From: Paractinoplanes lichenicola
GTDB lineage: Bacteria > Actinomycetota > Actinomycetes > Mycobacteriales > Micromonosporaceae
Assembly: GCF_016785085.1 (NCBI RefSeq)
Contig: NZ_JAENHO010000005.1
Coordinates: forward strand, 186,001 to 250,000
Reading direction: 5' to 3'
DNA: 64,000 bases
The notes below the pieces were generated by a model that did not search any database, was not told the DNA's origin, and was given only the letters and a program-made list of their open reading frames with translations. The translations under genes and the position numbers were made by a program. How positions within the stretch are numbered: position 1 is the stretch's first letter; the number at the start of each line of letters is the position of its first letter. Below, piece by piece: positions 26,183 through 34,920 of this stretch.

Positions 26183-26263
26183 CTCTGCCTCCTTCATCGT
26201 CATCTCTCACCACTGAGATTCCTCTTGCCGGAGGCGCCGCACCCGGGCCGTCGCTCCCGACCC

Positions 26264-26283
26264 GGCAGGACCAAAGTCCCGTC
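26264..26283. promoter_or_regulatory. Dos-box-like site upstream of the DoxX gene
   Basis: GGCAGGACCAAAGTCCCGTC agrees with 14 of 20 positions of the DosR consensus and shares the AAAGTCCCG core with the other three sites in the window. It lies between the DoxX gene and the solute-binding protein operon, about 82 bases from the DoxX start. Confidence 0.5.
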
Positions 26284-26292
26284 CGCCAGGGA

Positions 26293-26306
26293 GTGACCGG
26301 GGTCAC
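26293..26306. promoter_or_regulatory. GTGACC-GG-GGTCAC palindrome
   Basis: A perfect six-base inverted repeat with a two-base spacer lies 50 bases upstream of the solute-binding protein start and 10 bases from the Dos-box-like site. It looks like an operator or an activator site for one of the divergent units. Confidence 0.45.
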
Positions 26307-26355
26307 GTAAAGGCGATCAAGCGAGTACCGTACGTAGGCGCGGACGGAGGTGCGG

Positions 26356-27543
26356 ATGACGGAGCTCTACTCTCGACGGTCGTTCCTCGCGGGCGTGCTC
26401 ACGTCCGGCACGCTCTCGGCCGGCGCGGGCTATGTGCTGACCCGGCGCGAGCCGGTCGATCTGGTGCTGGCGACCGGGAACGACCCCACTGGGGGCCGCC
26501 AGCTCCTGGTGACCATGTGGAATCAGCTCAACCCGGACGTGCAGATCCACACGGAGACGGTCAACAGCTCGACCCGTGACCAGTACGAGTTGTTCCTCCG
26601 CACCAAGGCCGACATCTTCAACCTCGACGTCATCCACATCCCCCGCTTCGCCGACGACGAGCGGATCGTGCCGATCACCCCGCTCGACGGGAACCCGCCG
26701 CTGGCCGCGGTGAGCCGGCTCTCCCAGCGGGCCGGCCGCGACGACTTCTGGGCCATCCCGTTCAACACCGACGTCGGCATGCTCTACCGCCGGATCGCCG
26801 ACAAGCGGGTGGCCGATCCCGAGCCCAAGCTGGCGGATCTGCTGACCACGGCCCCCGGCCAGTTTGCGGGGCAGCTCGACACGGTCGGCCCGCAGACCGA
26901 GGAGGCGTTCGTCGTCAACGTCCTCGAGCAGGCGCTGGCCCAGGACGACGCGATCCTGACCGAGGACGGGGTGCTCTCGTTCAGCCTCGGGCAGTGGCGC
27001 CAGGCGCTCGGCCCGGTGGCCGCCGCGATCAAGGCGGGCCGCGTGCTCGACCAGGCCGGCGAGGGATCCACCACCCGGGTCTTCCAGCAGTCGGGGCTGC
27101 GCTACATGCGCAACTGGCCGGTCAGCTTCCCGGCCGTCGAGCGGGCCGAGCGCACCAAGGTGTCCACCGCCGAGATCCGCCTGGGCGGGCTGCCCACCGG
27201 CATCATCGGCGGGCAGAGCCTGGCCGTCTCGGCCGACAGCCCCCACCGGGAGGAGGCCGAGGCGGCTATCCGCTTCCTGACCGGCAAGTCCGCGCAGCTG
27301 CTGCTGACCAAGTACGGCTTCGCCCCGACCGGCCTCGACGCCTACATCAACCAGCGGCTGGCCGAGTCGCTGCCGCACCTGCAGGACATCCGGGTCGCCG
27401 TCGAGTCGTCCCGGCCGCGACCGATGCACAAGAACTACGCCGCCTTCGCGCGGGTCTTCGCCGAGCACACGCGCGCCCTGCTGCAGGACGGCGAGCAGCT
27501 GACCCAGCGGTTCATCTCCGACATCCAGCAGGAGCTCGGATGA
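26356..27543 (+). CDS. Extracellular solute-binding protein (ABC type), Tat-exported
   Basis: The product has 395 residues. The start has GGAGG five bases upstream. A twin-arginine signal (SRRSFLAGVLTSGT) is followed by a family 1 solute-binding fold: VDLVLATGNDPTGGRQLL, IFNLDVIHIPRFADDERI, DFWAIPFNTDVGMLYRR and the C-terminal AIRFLTGKSAQLLLTKYGFAPTG. There is no lipobox Cys. No ABC permease or ATPase gene is adjacent. Instead it overlaps a 3-TM protein by four bases and heads an operon with a flavoprotein and a GH3 enzyme. Sugar or oligosaccharide binding is likely but unproven. Confidence 0.82.
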   Translation: MTELYSRRSFLAGVLTSGTLSAGAGYVLTRREPVDLVLATGNDPTGGRQLLVTMWNQLNPDVQIHTETVNSSTRDQYELFLRTKADIFNLDVIHIPRFADDERIVPITPLDGNPPLAAVSRLSQRAGRDDFWAIPFNTDVGMLYRRIADKRVADPEPKLADLLTTAPGQFAGQLDTVGPQTEEAFVVNVLEQALAQDDAILTEDGVLSFSLGQWRQALGPVAAAIKAGRVLDQAGEGSTTRVFQQSGLRYMRNWPVSFPAVERAERTKVSTAEIRLGGLPTGIIGGQSLAVSADSPHREEAEAAIRFLTGKSAQLLLTKYGFAPTGLDAYINQRLAESLPHLQDIRVAVESSRPRPMHKNYAAFARVFAEHTRALLQDGEQLTQRFISDIQQELG

Positions 27544-27881
27544 GCGGGGTGGAGCTCGACGCCTGGCAGATCCCGATTCTGGTGACCGCGGCCGTGGTGC
27601 TGGTCGAGGCGGCGTTCAACCTGGTGCTGCGCTATCGGGGCATCGGGCCGCCCTCGCAGCGGGTCCGCACGGTCGGCTTCGGCCTGCTCGTCGTGCTGAC
27701 CGTGGTGGTCTTCGTGGCCGCGCTCGGGCCGACCCGGGCCGACCAGTTGTCCAGTGTGGCGGCCGCGGTCGCCGCGGTGGTGGCCTTGTGGCTCACCTAC
27801 CGCTCCTACAACACCGTCACCAAGCAGACCGAGGAAGCCGGTAAACCAGCGCCGGAACCCGACGATCCAGGAGAATCTTGA
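27540..27881 (+). CDS. Small three-helix membrane protein
   Basis: The 113-residue protein starts on an ATGA overlap with the upstream stop. Three hydrophobic segments are visible: IPILVTAAVVLVEAAFNLVL, TVGFGLLVVLTVVVFVAALG and VAAAVAAVVALWLTY. A charged cytosolic tail of about 30 residues follows (QTEEAGKPAPEPDDPGES). No family is recognised. Tight coupling to the solute-binding protein gene suggests a membrane anchor or partner for it, in place of an ABC permease. Confidence 0.72.
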   Translation: MSGVELDAWQIPILVTAAVVLVEAAFNLVLRYRGIGPPSQRVRTVGFGLLVVLTVVVFVAALGPTRADQLSSVAAAVAAVVALWLTYRSYNTVTKQTEEAGKPAPEPDDPGES

Positions 27882-27884
27882 GCT

Positions 27885-28439
27885 ATGGGTGATTTGCGAG
27901 TGGTCGTGTGCGGCGGAGGCGCCGCCGGGGGTGTCCTCGAGCTGATCAAGGTCGCCTGCGAGCGCGGCTGGACGGTCGACGTCACGGCGACCAAGAACGC
28001 GTTCGACTTCATGGACCCCTCCGAGGTCACCCGGGTCTGCGGCCGGCCGATCCGCACCACGTACAAGTTCGCCGCCGACGGCACCCGCATCTCCCCGCCG
28101 GCCGACGCCATGATCGTGGCCCCGGCGACGTTCAACACGATCAACAAGCTGGCCAACGGCATCGCCGACACGTACGCCCTGAGCTCGATGGCCGACGTGA
28201 TCGGCCGGGGCGTGCCCACCGTCGTGGTGCCCGCGGTCAACGAGCCGCTGGCCGCCCGCCGCCCGTTCCGCCGCTCCCTCGACGAGCTGCGCGCCGAGGG
28301 CGTCCGGGTGCTGTTCGGCCCGGTCGACGGCTGGGTGCCCGGCAGCACCGAGCCCTTCCCGTGGATCAAGGCGCTCGACCTGGTCGAAGACGTCTTCGGT
28401 TTGACAAGAATCGATAGCCGCGCTCACATGAGAGCGTGA
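27885..28439 (+). CDS. Flavoprotein of the Dfp/CoaC-like (HFCD) family
   Basis: The 184-residue protein has the HFCD flavodoxin-like fold: LRVVVCGGGAAGGVLELIK, VTATKNAFDFM and the FMN-binding signature ADAMIVAPATFNTINKLANG, ending FGPVDGWVPGS. In phosphopantothenoylcysteine decarboxylases a catalytic His precedes the APAT motif. Here the equivalent position reads GTRISPPAD, with Arg instead of His. Decarboxylase activity is therefore doubtful, and it may be an oxidoreductase or prenyl-FMN-type enzyme. It lies three bases after the membrane protein gene and overlaps the GH3 gene by four bases (GTGA). Confidence 0.8.
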   Translation: MGDLRVVVCGGGAAGGVLELIKVACERGWTVDVTATKNAFDFMDPSEVTRVCGRPIRTTYKFAADGTRISPPADAMIVAPATFNTINKLANGIADTYALSSMADVIGRGVPTVVVPAVNEPLAARRPFRRSLDELRAEGVRVLFGPVDGWVPGSTEPFPWIKALDLVEDVFGLTRIDSRAHMRA

Positions 28440-30091
28440 AGCGACGCCTGATTCCGGTTATCGTCCTGGCCATGGCCGCGTTCCCCGTCACCGCCGCGGC
28501 CCGCGACCGGCTCGCCGGCATGACCCTGGCCGAGAAGGTCGGCCAGATGGTCGTCTCGTACGTCTACGGCGAGTCGGCGACCAGCGTCTCGGCCGCCGAC
28601 GCCACGGCCAACGAGGCCATGTTCGGCGCGGGCGTCACCACCGGCGCCCAGGCCGTCGAGAAATACCACCTGGGCGGCGTCATCTACTTCACGTGGAGCC
28701 GCAACCTGGCCAATCCGCCGCAGATCGCGGCCCTCTCCAACGGGCTGCAGCGCGCCGCGATGGGTGACACCGGCATCCCGCTGCAGATCAGCACCGACCA
28801 GGAGGGCGGCACGGTCAACCGGATCGGGGCGCCGCTGGCGATCTCGCCCGGCAACATGGCCATCGGCGCCACGTTCGACCCCCGTACGGCGTATGACGCG
28901 GCCAAAGTGAGCGGCACCGAACTGCGCGCGCTCGGCATCACCGTCACGCACGCCCCGGTCGTCGACGTCAACACCAACCCGCGCAACGCCGCCGACGGGG
29001 TGCGAGCCTTCAGCGACCGTACGGCTCATGTCGCCACCTTCGGCGTCGCGGCCGAGCGGGGTTATCGCGCGGCCGGCATCGGCACCACGGCCAAGCACTT
29101 CCCGGGCCTGGGCGACACCACGGTCAACACCGACAACGGGGTCGCCGTCACCGACGAGAGCCGGGCCCAGATCCTGCGCACCCACGTGCCGCCGTTCCGG
29201 GCGATCATCGCGGCCGGCGCCGAGAGCATCATGGCCGCCCACATCGTCGCCCCGTCGCTCGACCCGACCGGCGTCCCGGCCAGCCTGTCCCGCCCCATCA
29301 TCACCGGCCTGCTGCGCGACCAGCTCGGCTTCGACGGCGTCGTGGTGACCGACGCGCTCGAGGCCGCGGCGCTCGAGGACTACACCGACGAACAGGTCAT
29401 CATCGGGGCCGTGCGGGCCGGCGTCGACCAGCTGCTGATGCCCCGCAGCGTCCCCGGCGCGATCCGGATCCTGCTCGACGCCGTCGAATCCGGCCAGCTC
29501 AGCGAGCGCCGCATCGACCAGTCCGTCCGCCGCATCCTCAAGACCAAGACCGGTTCCCCGTACGTCCCCGAGCCCCCCGTCGTAGGCACCCCCGCCGCCG
29601 TGGACACGATGAACCGCATCGCGGCCCGCTCGATCACCACGCTCCGCTCCGCCGCCCTGCCGCTCCGCCCCGGCCAAACAGTGCTGGTCACCGGCTGGGG
29701 CGCAGGCACCACGACCAACCTGGCGGCCGCGCTCGGCGCCACCCGCCTCTACACCGGTTCCCCCACCGACGCGCTGATCGCCCAGGCCGTCACAGCCGCC
29801 CAGCAACACGACGTCACAGTGGTCACGACCTCCAACGCGTGGTCCGACCCGACCCAGGTCAAACTGGTCCAGGCCCTCCTGGCCACCGGCAAACCCATCG
29901 TGGTCGTCGTCGCCGGCACCCCGTACGACCTAGCTTCCTTCCCAACGGCGAAGACCTTCGTGGCCGCGTACGGGTATCAGCCCCCGACGATCGCCGCCCT
30001 GGCCGCAGTCCTCCAGGGCCGGGCCAAGTCGACCGGCCGCCTCCCCGTCACGATCGAAGGCCTCTACCCGTACGGCTACCGCGCCCCCTGA
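28436..30091 (+). CDS. Secreted GH3 glycosidase, beta-N-acetylhexosaminidase-like
   Basis: The 551-residue enzyme starts GTG with a signal peptide (RRLIPVIVLAMAAFPVTAAA). The GH3 barrel shows ISTDQEGGTVNRIG, THAPVVDVNTNPRN, TTAKHFPGLGDTTVNTDNG (KHFPG-GDT, the NagZ-type general acid/base loop) and the nucleophile in GVVVTDALEAAAL. The C-terminal GH3 alpha/beta domain follows. Its likely substrates are peptidoglycan or chitin N-acetylhexosaminides. It is the last gene of a four-gene overlapping operon with a solute-binding protein, a 3-TM protein and a flavoprotein. A second GH3 gene lies at 59188-60906. Confidence 0.88.
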   Translation: MKRRLIPVIVLAMAAFPVTAAARDRLAGMTLAEKVGQMVVSYVYGESATSVSAADATANEAMFGAGVTTGAQAVEKYHLGGVIYFTWSRNLANPPQIAALSNGLQRAAMGDTGIPLQISTDQEGGTVNRIGAPLAISPGNMAIGATFDPRTAYDAAKVSGTELRALGITVTHAPVVDVNTNPRNAADGVRAFSDRTAHVATFGVAAERGYRAAGIGTTAKHFPGLGDTTVNTDNGVAVTDESRAQILRTHVPPFRAIIAAGAESIMAAHIVAPSLDPTGVPASLSRPIITGLLRDQLGFDGVVVTDALEAAALEDYTDEQVIIGAVRAGVDQLLMPRSVPGAIRILLDAVESGQLSERRIDQSVRRILKTKTGSPYVPEPPVVGTPAAVDTMNRIAARSITTLRSAALPLRPGQTVLVTGWGAGTTTNLAAALGATRLYTGSPTDALIAQAVTAAQQHDVTVVTTSNAWSDPTQVKLVQALLATGKPIVVVVAGTPYDLASFPTAKTFVAAYGYQPPTIAALAAVLQGRAKSTGRLPVTIEGLYPYGYRAP

Positions 30092-30317
30092 TCCACTGCC
30101 CCTCGTCACGATCGCGGGCCTCTACCCGTACGGATTCCGCGCCTCCCGAGCCATCCATAGCCCGAATCCCGGTCGTGCCTGCGCCGCCCTGCGCGAAGCG
30201 GTGCGGCGCACCGGCGATACGGCTTGCTGACGCGAAACGCCCCAAGCCGTCCCTTTACGAGCGACGGCCTCTATCCGTACGGCTGCCGCGCCCGCCGAGT
30301 TATCCACAGCCCCCATC
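30045..30317 (+). repeat. Decayed copies of the GH3 3' end
   Basis: The end of the GH3 gene (around 30061: CCTCTACCCGTACGGCTACC) recurs degenerately at 30119 (CCTCTACCCGTACGGATTCC) and 30268 (CCTCTATCCGTACGGCTGCC). Each copy is preceded by similar text (CACGATCG, CACGATCG, TACGAGCG) and followed by GATCCACTGCCC, CATCCATAGCCC or TTATCCACAGCCC. The copies after the stop are non-coding. The rest of 30092-30418 (about 325 bases) holds nothing else I can identify. Confidence 0.6.
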
Positions 30318-30418
30318 CGCGCCCGCTTGACAAGGCGTAATGTCCCCAGCCGTCTCCCCGTGGTGGGCGGGGGTTCGGGATGGCCGACTCTGGAGATCAT
30401 CTACGACCCTACTCGCGG

Positions 30419-30434
30419 GCGTATACTCGTACGC
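30419..30434 (+). promoter_or_regulatory. PadR-gene promoter with dyad
   Basis: A TATACT -10 box (30422-30427) lies 23 bases before the PadR-family GTG. It is covered by the inverted repeat GCGTA-N6-TACGC. A dyad over the -10 fits autorepression by the regulator. No good -35 hexamer is seen. Confidence 0.45.
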
Positions 30435-30450
30435 GAATAAGGGGTTGGTC

Positions 30451-31026
30451 GTGAAGAAACGTAGGGTGGGCAATCTGTTAGCGCTGGGAGTGCTCTCGGT
30501 GCTGGCCTACCAGCCCATGCACCCCTACGAGATGGCCGGCACCCTGCGCGGCTGGGGCAAGGATCGCGACCTAGGCATCAAGTGGGGCTCCCTCTACACG
30601 GTCGTCCGCAACCTGGCCCGCCACCAGCTGATCGCCGAGGTCGAGACCGTGCGCGAGGGCGCCCGCCCCGAACGCACCGTCTATCGCCTGACCGACGAGG
30701 GTCGGGCCGAGCTGCTCGACTGGACGCGGGAGCTGCTCACCGACGGCGAGCCTTTCCGTGCCGGGCTGTCCCTGCTCTCGGTCGTGCCGCCGGGGGACGC
30801 CGTCGTGCTGCTGCAACAGCACGTCGACGCGTTGGCGGCCCGCATCGGTGAGCTTCGCGACCAGTTGGAGCGCGAGACCGTGCCCCGGCTCTTCCTCGTG
30901 GAGCTCGAATACGACATCGCCATGGCCACGGCCGAGGCGGCCTGGACCGGCGCGCTGCGCGACGAGATCGCGAGCGGCGCCTTTCCCGGACTGGAGGTGT
31001 GGAAGAGCCATCACGAGCCCCGGTGA
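30451..31026 (+). CDS. PadR-family transcriptional regulator
   Basis: The 191-residue protein has an N-terminal PadR winged helix (LALGVLSVLAYQPMHPYEMA, with KWGSLYTVVRNLARHQLI and RPERTVYRLTDEGRAELLDW) and a C-terminal dimerisation helix pair (LQQHVDALAARIGELRDQLE). AAGGGG precedes the GTG. PadR proteins usually repress neighbouring detoxification or phenolic-metabolism genes. The monooxygenase gene 132 bases downstream on the same strand is the obvious target. Confidence 0.87.
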   Translation: MKKRRVGNLLALGVLSVLAYQPMHPYEMAGTLRGWGKDRDLGIKWGSLYTVVRNLARHQLIAEVETVREGARPERTVYRLTDEGRAELLDWTRELLTDGEPFRAGLSLLSVVPPGDAVVLLQQHVDALAARIGELRDQLERETVPRLFLVELEYDIAMATAEAAWTGALRDEIASGAFPGLEVWKSHHEPR

Positions 31027-31158
31027 CCTGCTGCAACAGGCCACCGGGGCGGAACCCCTCGAGCACGACCGCGGAACGGCCCGGCCCGAAAGGCGGCAAC
31101 CACAGGATATCCGGGTCCTTCCGCGGTGAACCGTTCACCGACGCAGGAAGGAACCACC

Positions 31159-32280
31159 ATGTCCGCAATCCGCACCGCCGTCGTCATCGGCGGTGGCATC
31201 GCCGGGCCCGTCGCCGCGCTCGCGCTGCGTAAGGCCGGTCTCGAGGCGACCGTCTTCGAGGCCTACGACTCCTCGGCCGACGACGTCGGCGGCACCCTCG
31301 CCGTCGCGGCCAACGGCCTGGCCGCCCTCGAGCTCGTCGGGGCCGCCGACGCTGTCCGCGCCGTGGCCCAGCCCGCCGACCGCCAGGTGATGAGCGTCGG
31401 CGGCCGCACGATCACCCTGCCCGGGGTGGCGGCGCCGCACGTGATCCGGCGCGGCGATCTGCACCGCATCCTGCGGGACCGGGCCGGCGTGATCGCGGGC
31501 AAGCGGCTGGTCTCCGCGACCGAGCACGATGGACAGGTCACGGCCGCCTTCGCCGACGGCACCACGGCCACCGGCGACATCCTGATCGGCGCCGACGGGG
31601 TCCGCTCCACCGTGCGCCGCCTGATCGACCCGCACGCGCCCGGCCCGCGTTACACCGGGATGATCGCGGTCGAGGGCCACTCGACGGCCGAGGTCGACGT
31701 GGCGCCGGGCACGATCACGTTCGCCTTCGGCCGGCGCGCCTATTACCTGTATTGGCCCGCGCCCGGCGGCGGCACCACGTTCGGGCTCAACGTGCCCCGC
31801 CCGGCCGGCTTCACCACCGACGACTGGCCGGGCCTGCTGCGCGAGGTCTACGGCGACGACTCGCCCGGCGCCGAGCTGATCGCGCACGCCGACCAGCTGC
31901 AGGTCACCGGGCCGCTGCACATCATGCCGCCGGTGCCGCGCTGGCATCGCGGCCGCCTGGTGCTGACCGGCGACGCCGTGCACGCCCCGTCCAACTCGTC
32001 GGGTCAGGGCGCCAGCCTGGCCATCGAGAGCGCGATCGTGCTGGCCCGCTGCCTGCGCGACGAGGCCGATGTCGAAAAAGCCTTCCGCACGTACGAGTCC
32101 CTGCGCCGGCCGCGCGTGGAGGCGATCGCCGCGCAGGCCGCGAAGGTCAACCACGCCAAGGTGCCCGGCCCGGTCGCGCGCGCCCTGCTCCCGTACGTGA
32201 TGCCGGTGTTCTTCCGGCTCTTCGGCGGGCCCGACAAGGTTCTGCGCTACCGGATCGACTGGGCCGAACCTGTCCGATAG
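31159..32280 (+). CDS. FAD-dependent aromatic-type monooxygenase
   Basis: The 373-residue protein belongs to the FAD_binding_3/PHBH-like class A monooxygenases. The Rossmann motif is TAVVIGGGIAGPVAALALRK, the mid motif is DILIGADGVRSTVRRLI (the DG motif) and the C-terminal FAD motif is RLVLTGDAVHAPSNSSGQGA. Such enzymes hydroxylate aromatic or polyketide substrates using NAD(P)H and oxygen. ATG at 31159 is chosen for its GGAAGGA RBS and because the Rossmann strand starts right after it. Probably controlled by the PadR gene upstream. Confidence 0.87.
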   Translation: MSAIRTAVVIGGGIAGPVAALALRKAGLEATVFEAYDSSADDVGGTLAVAANGLAALELVGAADAVRAVAQPADRQVMSVGGRTITLPGVAAPHVIRRGDLHRILRDRAGVIAGKRLVSATEHDGQVTAAFADGTTATGDILIGADGVRSTVRRLIDPHAPGPRYTGMIAVEGHSTAEVDVAPGTITFAFGRRAYYLYWPAPGGGTTFGLNVPRPAGFTTDDWPGLLREVYGDDSPGAELIAHADQLQVTGPLHIMPPVPRWHRGRLVLTGDAVHAPSNSSGQGASLAIESAIVLARCLRDEADVEKAFRTYESLRRPRVEAIAAQAAKVNHAKVPGPVARALLPYVMPVFFRLFGGPDKVLRYRIDWAEPVR

Positions 32281-32319
32281 GCGCTAGGCGGGGCCGATCG
32301 CGGCTGCTTAGCTGGGCGC

Positions 32320-34920
32320 GTGACTCCGCTTCTGGAGCGCTCGGCCGAGCTGCGTGCCCTCGACGCCCTGCTCGCCGGCTGCGCCGCCGGTGGGCGGGTC
32401 GCCGTGGTCAGCGGGGAGGCCGGGGCGGGCAAGTCCACGCTGGCGGCCGCGTTCGCCGAGGCGGTGGGGCCGCGCGCGCAGATGTTGTGGGGCGCCTGCG
32501 ATCCGTTGCTGACTCCGCGCGCGCTCGGGCCGCTGCACGACATCGCGCGGCGGCTCGGCGGGCGGCTGCGCGAGCGGATCGCCGACGGGCCCCGCGGTGA
32601 GGTCTTCGACCTGTTGCTGGAGGCGCTCGACCGGCCGCCGCAGGCCGCGCGGCCGGTGGTCGTCCTGGAGGATCTGCACTGGGCCGACGAGGCGACGCTC
32701 GACATGGTGGCGTTCCTGGGGCGGCGGCTGGCGTTGTGCCGGGCCCTGCTGCTGATCACCTTTCGCGACGACGAGATCGGCCCCGACCACCGGCTGCGCA
32801 CCGTCCTGGCCGGGCTGCCGCCGGGTCTGGTGCGGCGGATCAGCCTGCCCCCGCTCAGCGCGGACGCGGTGGCCGAGCTGGCCCGTGACGCCGGCCGGGC
32901 GGCGCCGGGTGTGCACGCGATGACCGGCGGCAACCCGCTTTTGGTGACGGAGGTGCTGGCCGCGCCGGCCGAGGGCGTTCCCCCGACCGTACGGGATCTG
33001 GTGCTGAGCCGTCTGGCCACGCTGACCGGGAACGCTCGCGAGGTCGCCCAGCTGGTGTCGGTGGTGCCGTCGCGCGCGGGCCTGGAGCTGCTCGGCGACC
33101 GGCTGGCCGAGGTCGACGAGTGCCTGGCCCGGGGCGTGCTCACCGCGCGCGGCGGCGGCGTCGCGTTCCGCCACGAGCTGCTGCGGCGCGCCGTCGAGCA
33201 AAACCTTTCCCCCGTACGGCGTCAGGCCCTGCACGCCGAGATCCTGAGCGTCTATGAGGGACGGCCCGGCGTCGACCCGGCCGCGCTCGTGCACCACGCC
33301 CATCACGCCGGCGACCCCGGGGCCGTGCTGCGCTGGGCGCCGATCGCCGCGCGCCGGGCCGCGTCGCTGGGGGCGTACAAGCAGGCCGCCGCCCATTACG
33401 AGCTGGCCCTGCCGCTGGCCGCGGAGCATCCCGTACGGGATCGGGCGGCGCTTCTCGAGGAGTATTCGGTCGCGGCCTATCACGGCGGGCTGACCGAGGC
33501 CCTCGACGCCAGCCGGGCCGCGCTGGCCCTGCGCACCGAGCTCGGCGAACCCGTGCCGACCGGGGTCGCGCTGCGCTGGGTGTCCCGGCTGAGCTGGTGG
33601 AACGGCCGCCCCGACGAGGCCCGCGGGATCGGCTTCCGGGCGGTCGAGGTGCTCGAGCGGCAGCCGCCCGGGCCCGAGCTGGCCGCCGCCTACAGCAACC
33701 TGTCCCAGCTTTTCATGCTGCGCGACGAGAACGGCGCGGCGATCGAGTGGGGCATGCGCGCGACCGAGCTGGCCCGGCGGCTGGGCGACTTCGACACCGA
33801 GGTGCACGCGCTGATCAACATCGGCTCGGCCCGGCTGCACCTGGGCGACCCGGCCGGCGTCGGCGACCTGCGCCGGGCCCACGAGCGGGCGGTCGCGGCC
33901 GGGCTCGACGACCACGCCGGGCGCGCCCTGACCAACCTGGCCAGCAGCGCCGTCGACTGGTTCGACCTCGACCTGGCCGAACGGACCCTCGACCGGATCA
34001 TCCCGTTCCTGATCGCCCGCGACCTCGACGGCTACACCCGCCACCTGCTCGGCCACCGCGCCCGCGTGCAGCTGGCCCGCGGCGACTGGGCGGCGGCCGC
34101 CGACGACGCCGAGCAGGCCCTGACCGGCCCGGCCATGCACGGCGGGGGCCTGGTGCCGGCCCTGGTCGCGCGGGCGTCGCTGCGGGTGCGGCGCGACGAG
34201 CCGGGCGCCCTCGACGACGCGCGGCGGGCCACCGAGCGCGGCTACCCCACGGGCGAGTCCCAGTTCTTCTGCCCGCCCGCGGCCGTGCTGGCCGAGGCGT
34301 ACTGGCTGGCCGGCGATCACGCGGCGGCCGCCGCCGAGGCCCGCCGGGGGCTGACGGTCGCGCTGCGGGCCGAGCAACCGTGGTTCATCGGCGAGCTGGC
34401 GTTCTGGCAGTGGCGCGCGGGTGCCGGCCCCGGCCCGGCCGCGCACCGCGGCGGCGACCCGTCCCTCGCCCCGCCGGGCACGGCCGAGCCGTTCCGCCTG
34501 CTGATCACCGGCGACTGGGCCGGCGCGGCGGCCCGCTTCACCGAACTGGGCAGCCATTACATGGCCGCGTGCGCCCTCGCCCACGGCGACGGGTCCGCGG
34601 CGGCCGAGGCCCTGCGCGTCTTCGACCGCCTGGGCGCGACCGCCCCGGCCCGGCAGCTGCGCGCCTCGCTGCGCGAACGCGGCCTGCCGGTGCCCCGCGG
34701 CCCGCGCGCCACCACGGCCGCCGACCCGACCGGTTTGACCGGCCGCCAGCGCGAGGTGCTGAAGCTGCTGGCCGAGGGTCAGAGCAACGCCGACATCGCG
34801 ACCCGCCTCACCCTGTCGGCCAAGACGGTCGACCACCACGTCTCGGCCGTGCTGGCCAAGCTGGGCGTCTCCTCCCGCGGCAAGGCCGCCGCCGAGGCCC
34901 GCGCCCGCGGTTTGCTTTAG
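32320..34920 (+). CDS. LAL-type LuxR regulator with AAA ATPase domain
   Basis: The 866-residue protein begins with an AAA/ORC-like ATPase: Walker A SGEAGAGKSTLAAAF and a Walker B-like VVVLEDLHWADEATLDM. The middle is TPR-like helical repeats (residues about 340-700), and a LuxR helix-turn-helix ends the protein (LTGRQREVLKLLAEGQSNAD, then AKTVDHHVSAVLAKLGVSSR). It is a large ATP-binding LuxR (LAL) regulator, a group that often activates secondary metabolism or sugar use. Its inducer is unknown. The stop overlaps that of the convergent TetR gene by four bases. Confidence 0.9.
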   Translation: MTPLLERSAELRALDALLAGCAAGGRVAVVSGEAGAGKSTLAAAFAEAVGPRAQMLWGACDPLLTPRALGPLHDIARRLGGRLRERIADGPRGEVFDLLLEALDRPPQAARPVVVLEDLHWADEATLDMVAFLGRRLALCRALLLITFRDDEIGPDHRLRTVLAGLPPGLVRRISLPPLSADAVAELARDAGRAAPGVHAMTGGNPLLVTEVLAAPAEGVPPTVRDLVLSRLATLTGNAREVAQLVSVVPSRAGLELLGDRLAEVDECLARGVLTARGGGVAFRHELLRRAVEQNLSPVRRQALHAEILSVYEGRPGVDPAALVHHAHHAGDPGAVLRWAPIAARRAASLGAYKQAAAHYELALPLAAEHPVRDRAALLEEYSVAAYHGGLTEALDASRAALALRTELGEPVPTGVALRWVSRLSWWNGRPDEARGIGFRAVEVLERQPPGPELAAAYSNLSQLFMLRDENGAAIEWGMRATELARRLGDFDTEVHALINIGSARLHLGDPAGVGDLRRAHERAVAAGLDDHAGRALTNLASSAVDWFDLDLAERTLDRIIPFLIARDLDGYTRHLLGHRARVQLARGDWAAAADDAEQALTGPAMHGGGLVPALVARASLRVRRDEPGALDDARRATERGYPTGESQFFCPPAAVLAEAYWLAGDHAAAAAEARRGLTVALRAEQPWFIGELAFWQWRAGAGPGPAAHRGGDPSLAPPGTAEPFRLLITGDWAGAAARFTELGSHYMAACALAHGDGSAAAEALRVFDRLGATAPARQLRASLRERGLPVPRGPRATTAADPTGLTGRQREVLKLLAEGQSNADIATRLTLSAKTVDHHVSAVLAKLGVSSRGKAAAEARARGLL

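Noticed and set aside
30300-30308. A perfect DnaA-box-like TTATCCACA
   Set aside because: It is a single copy inside the degenerate GH3-end repeats, where the other copies have GATCCACTG and CATCCATAG at the same place, so it looks coincidental. No origin features nearby.
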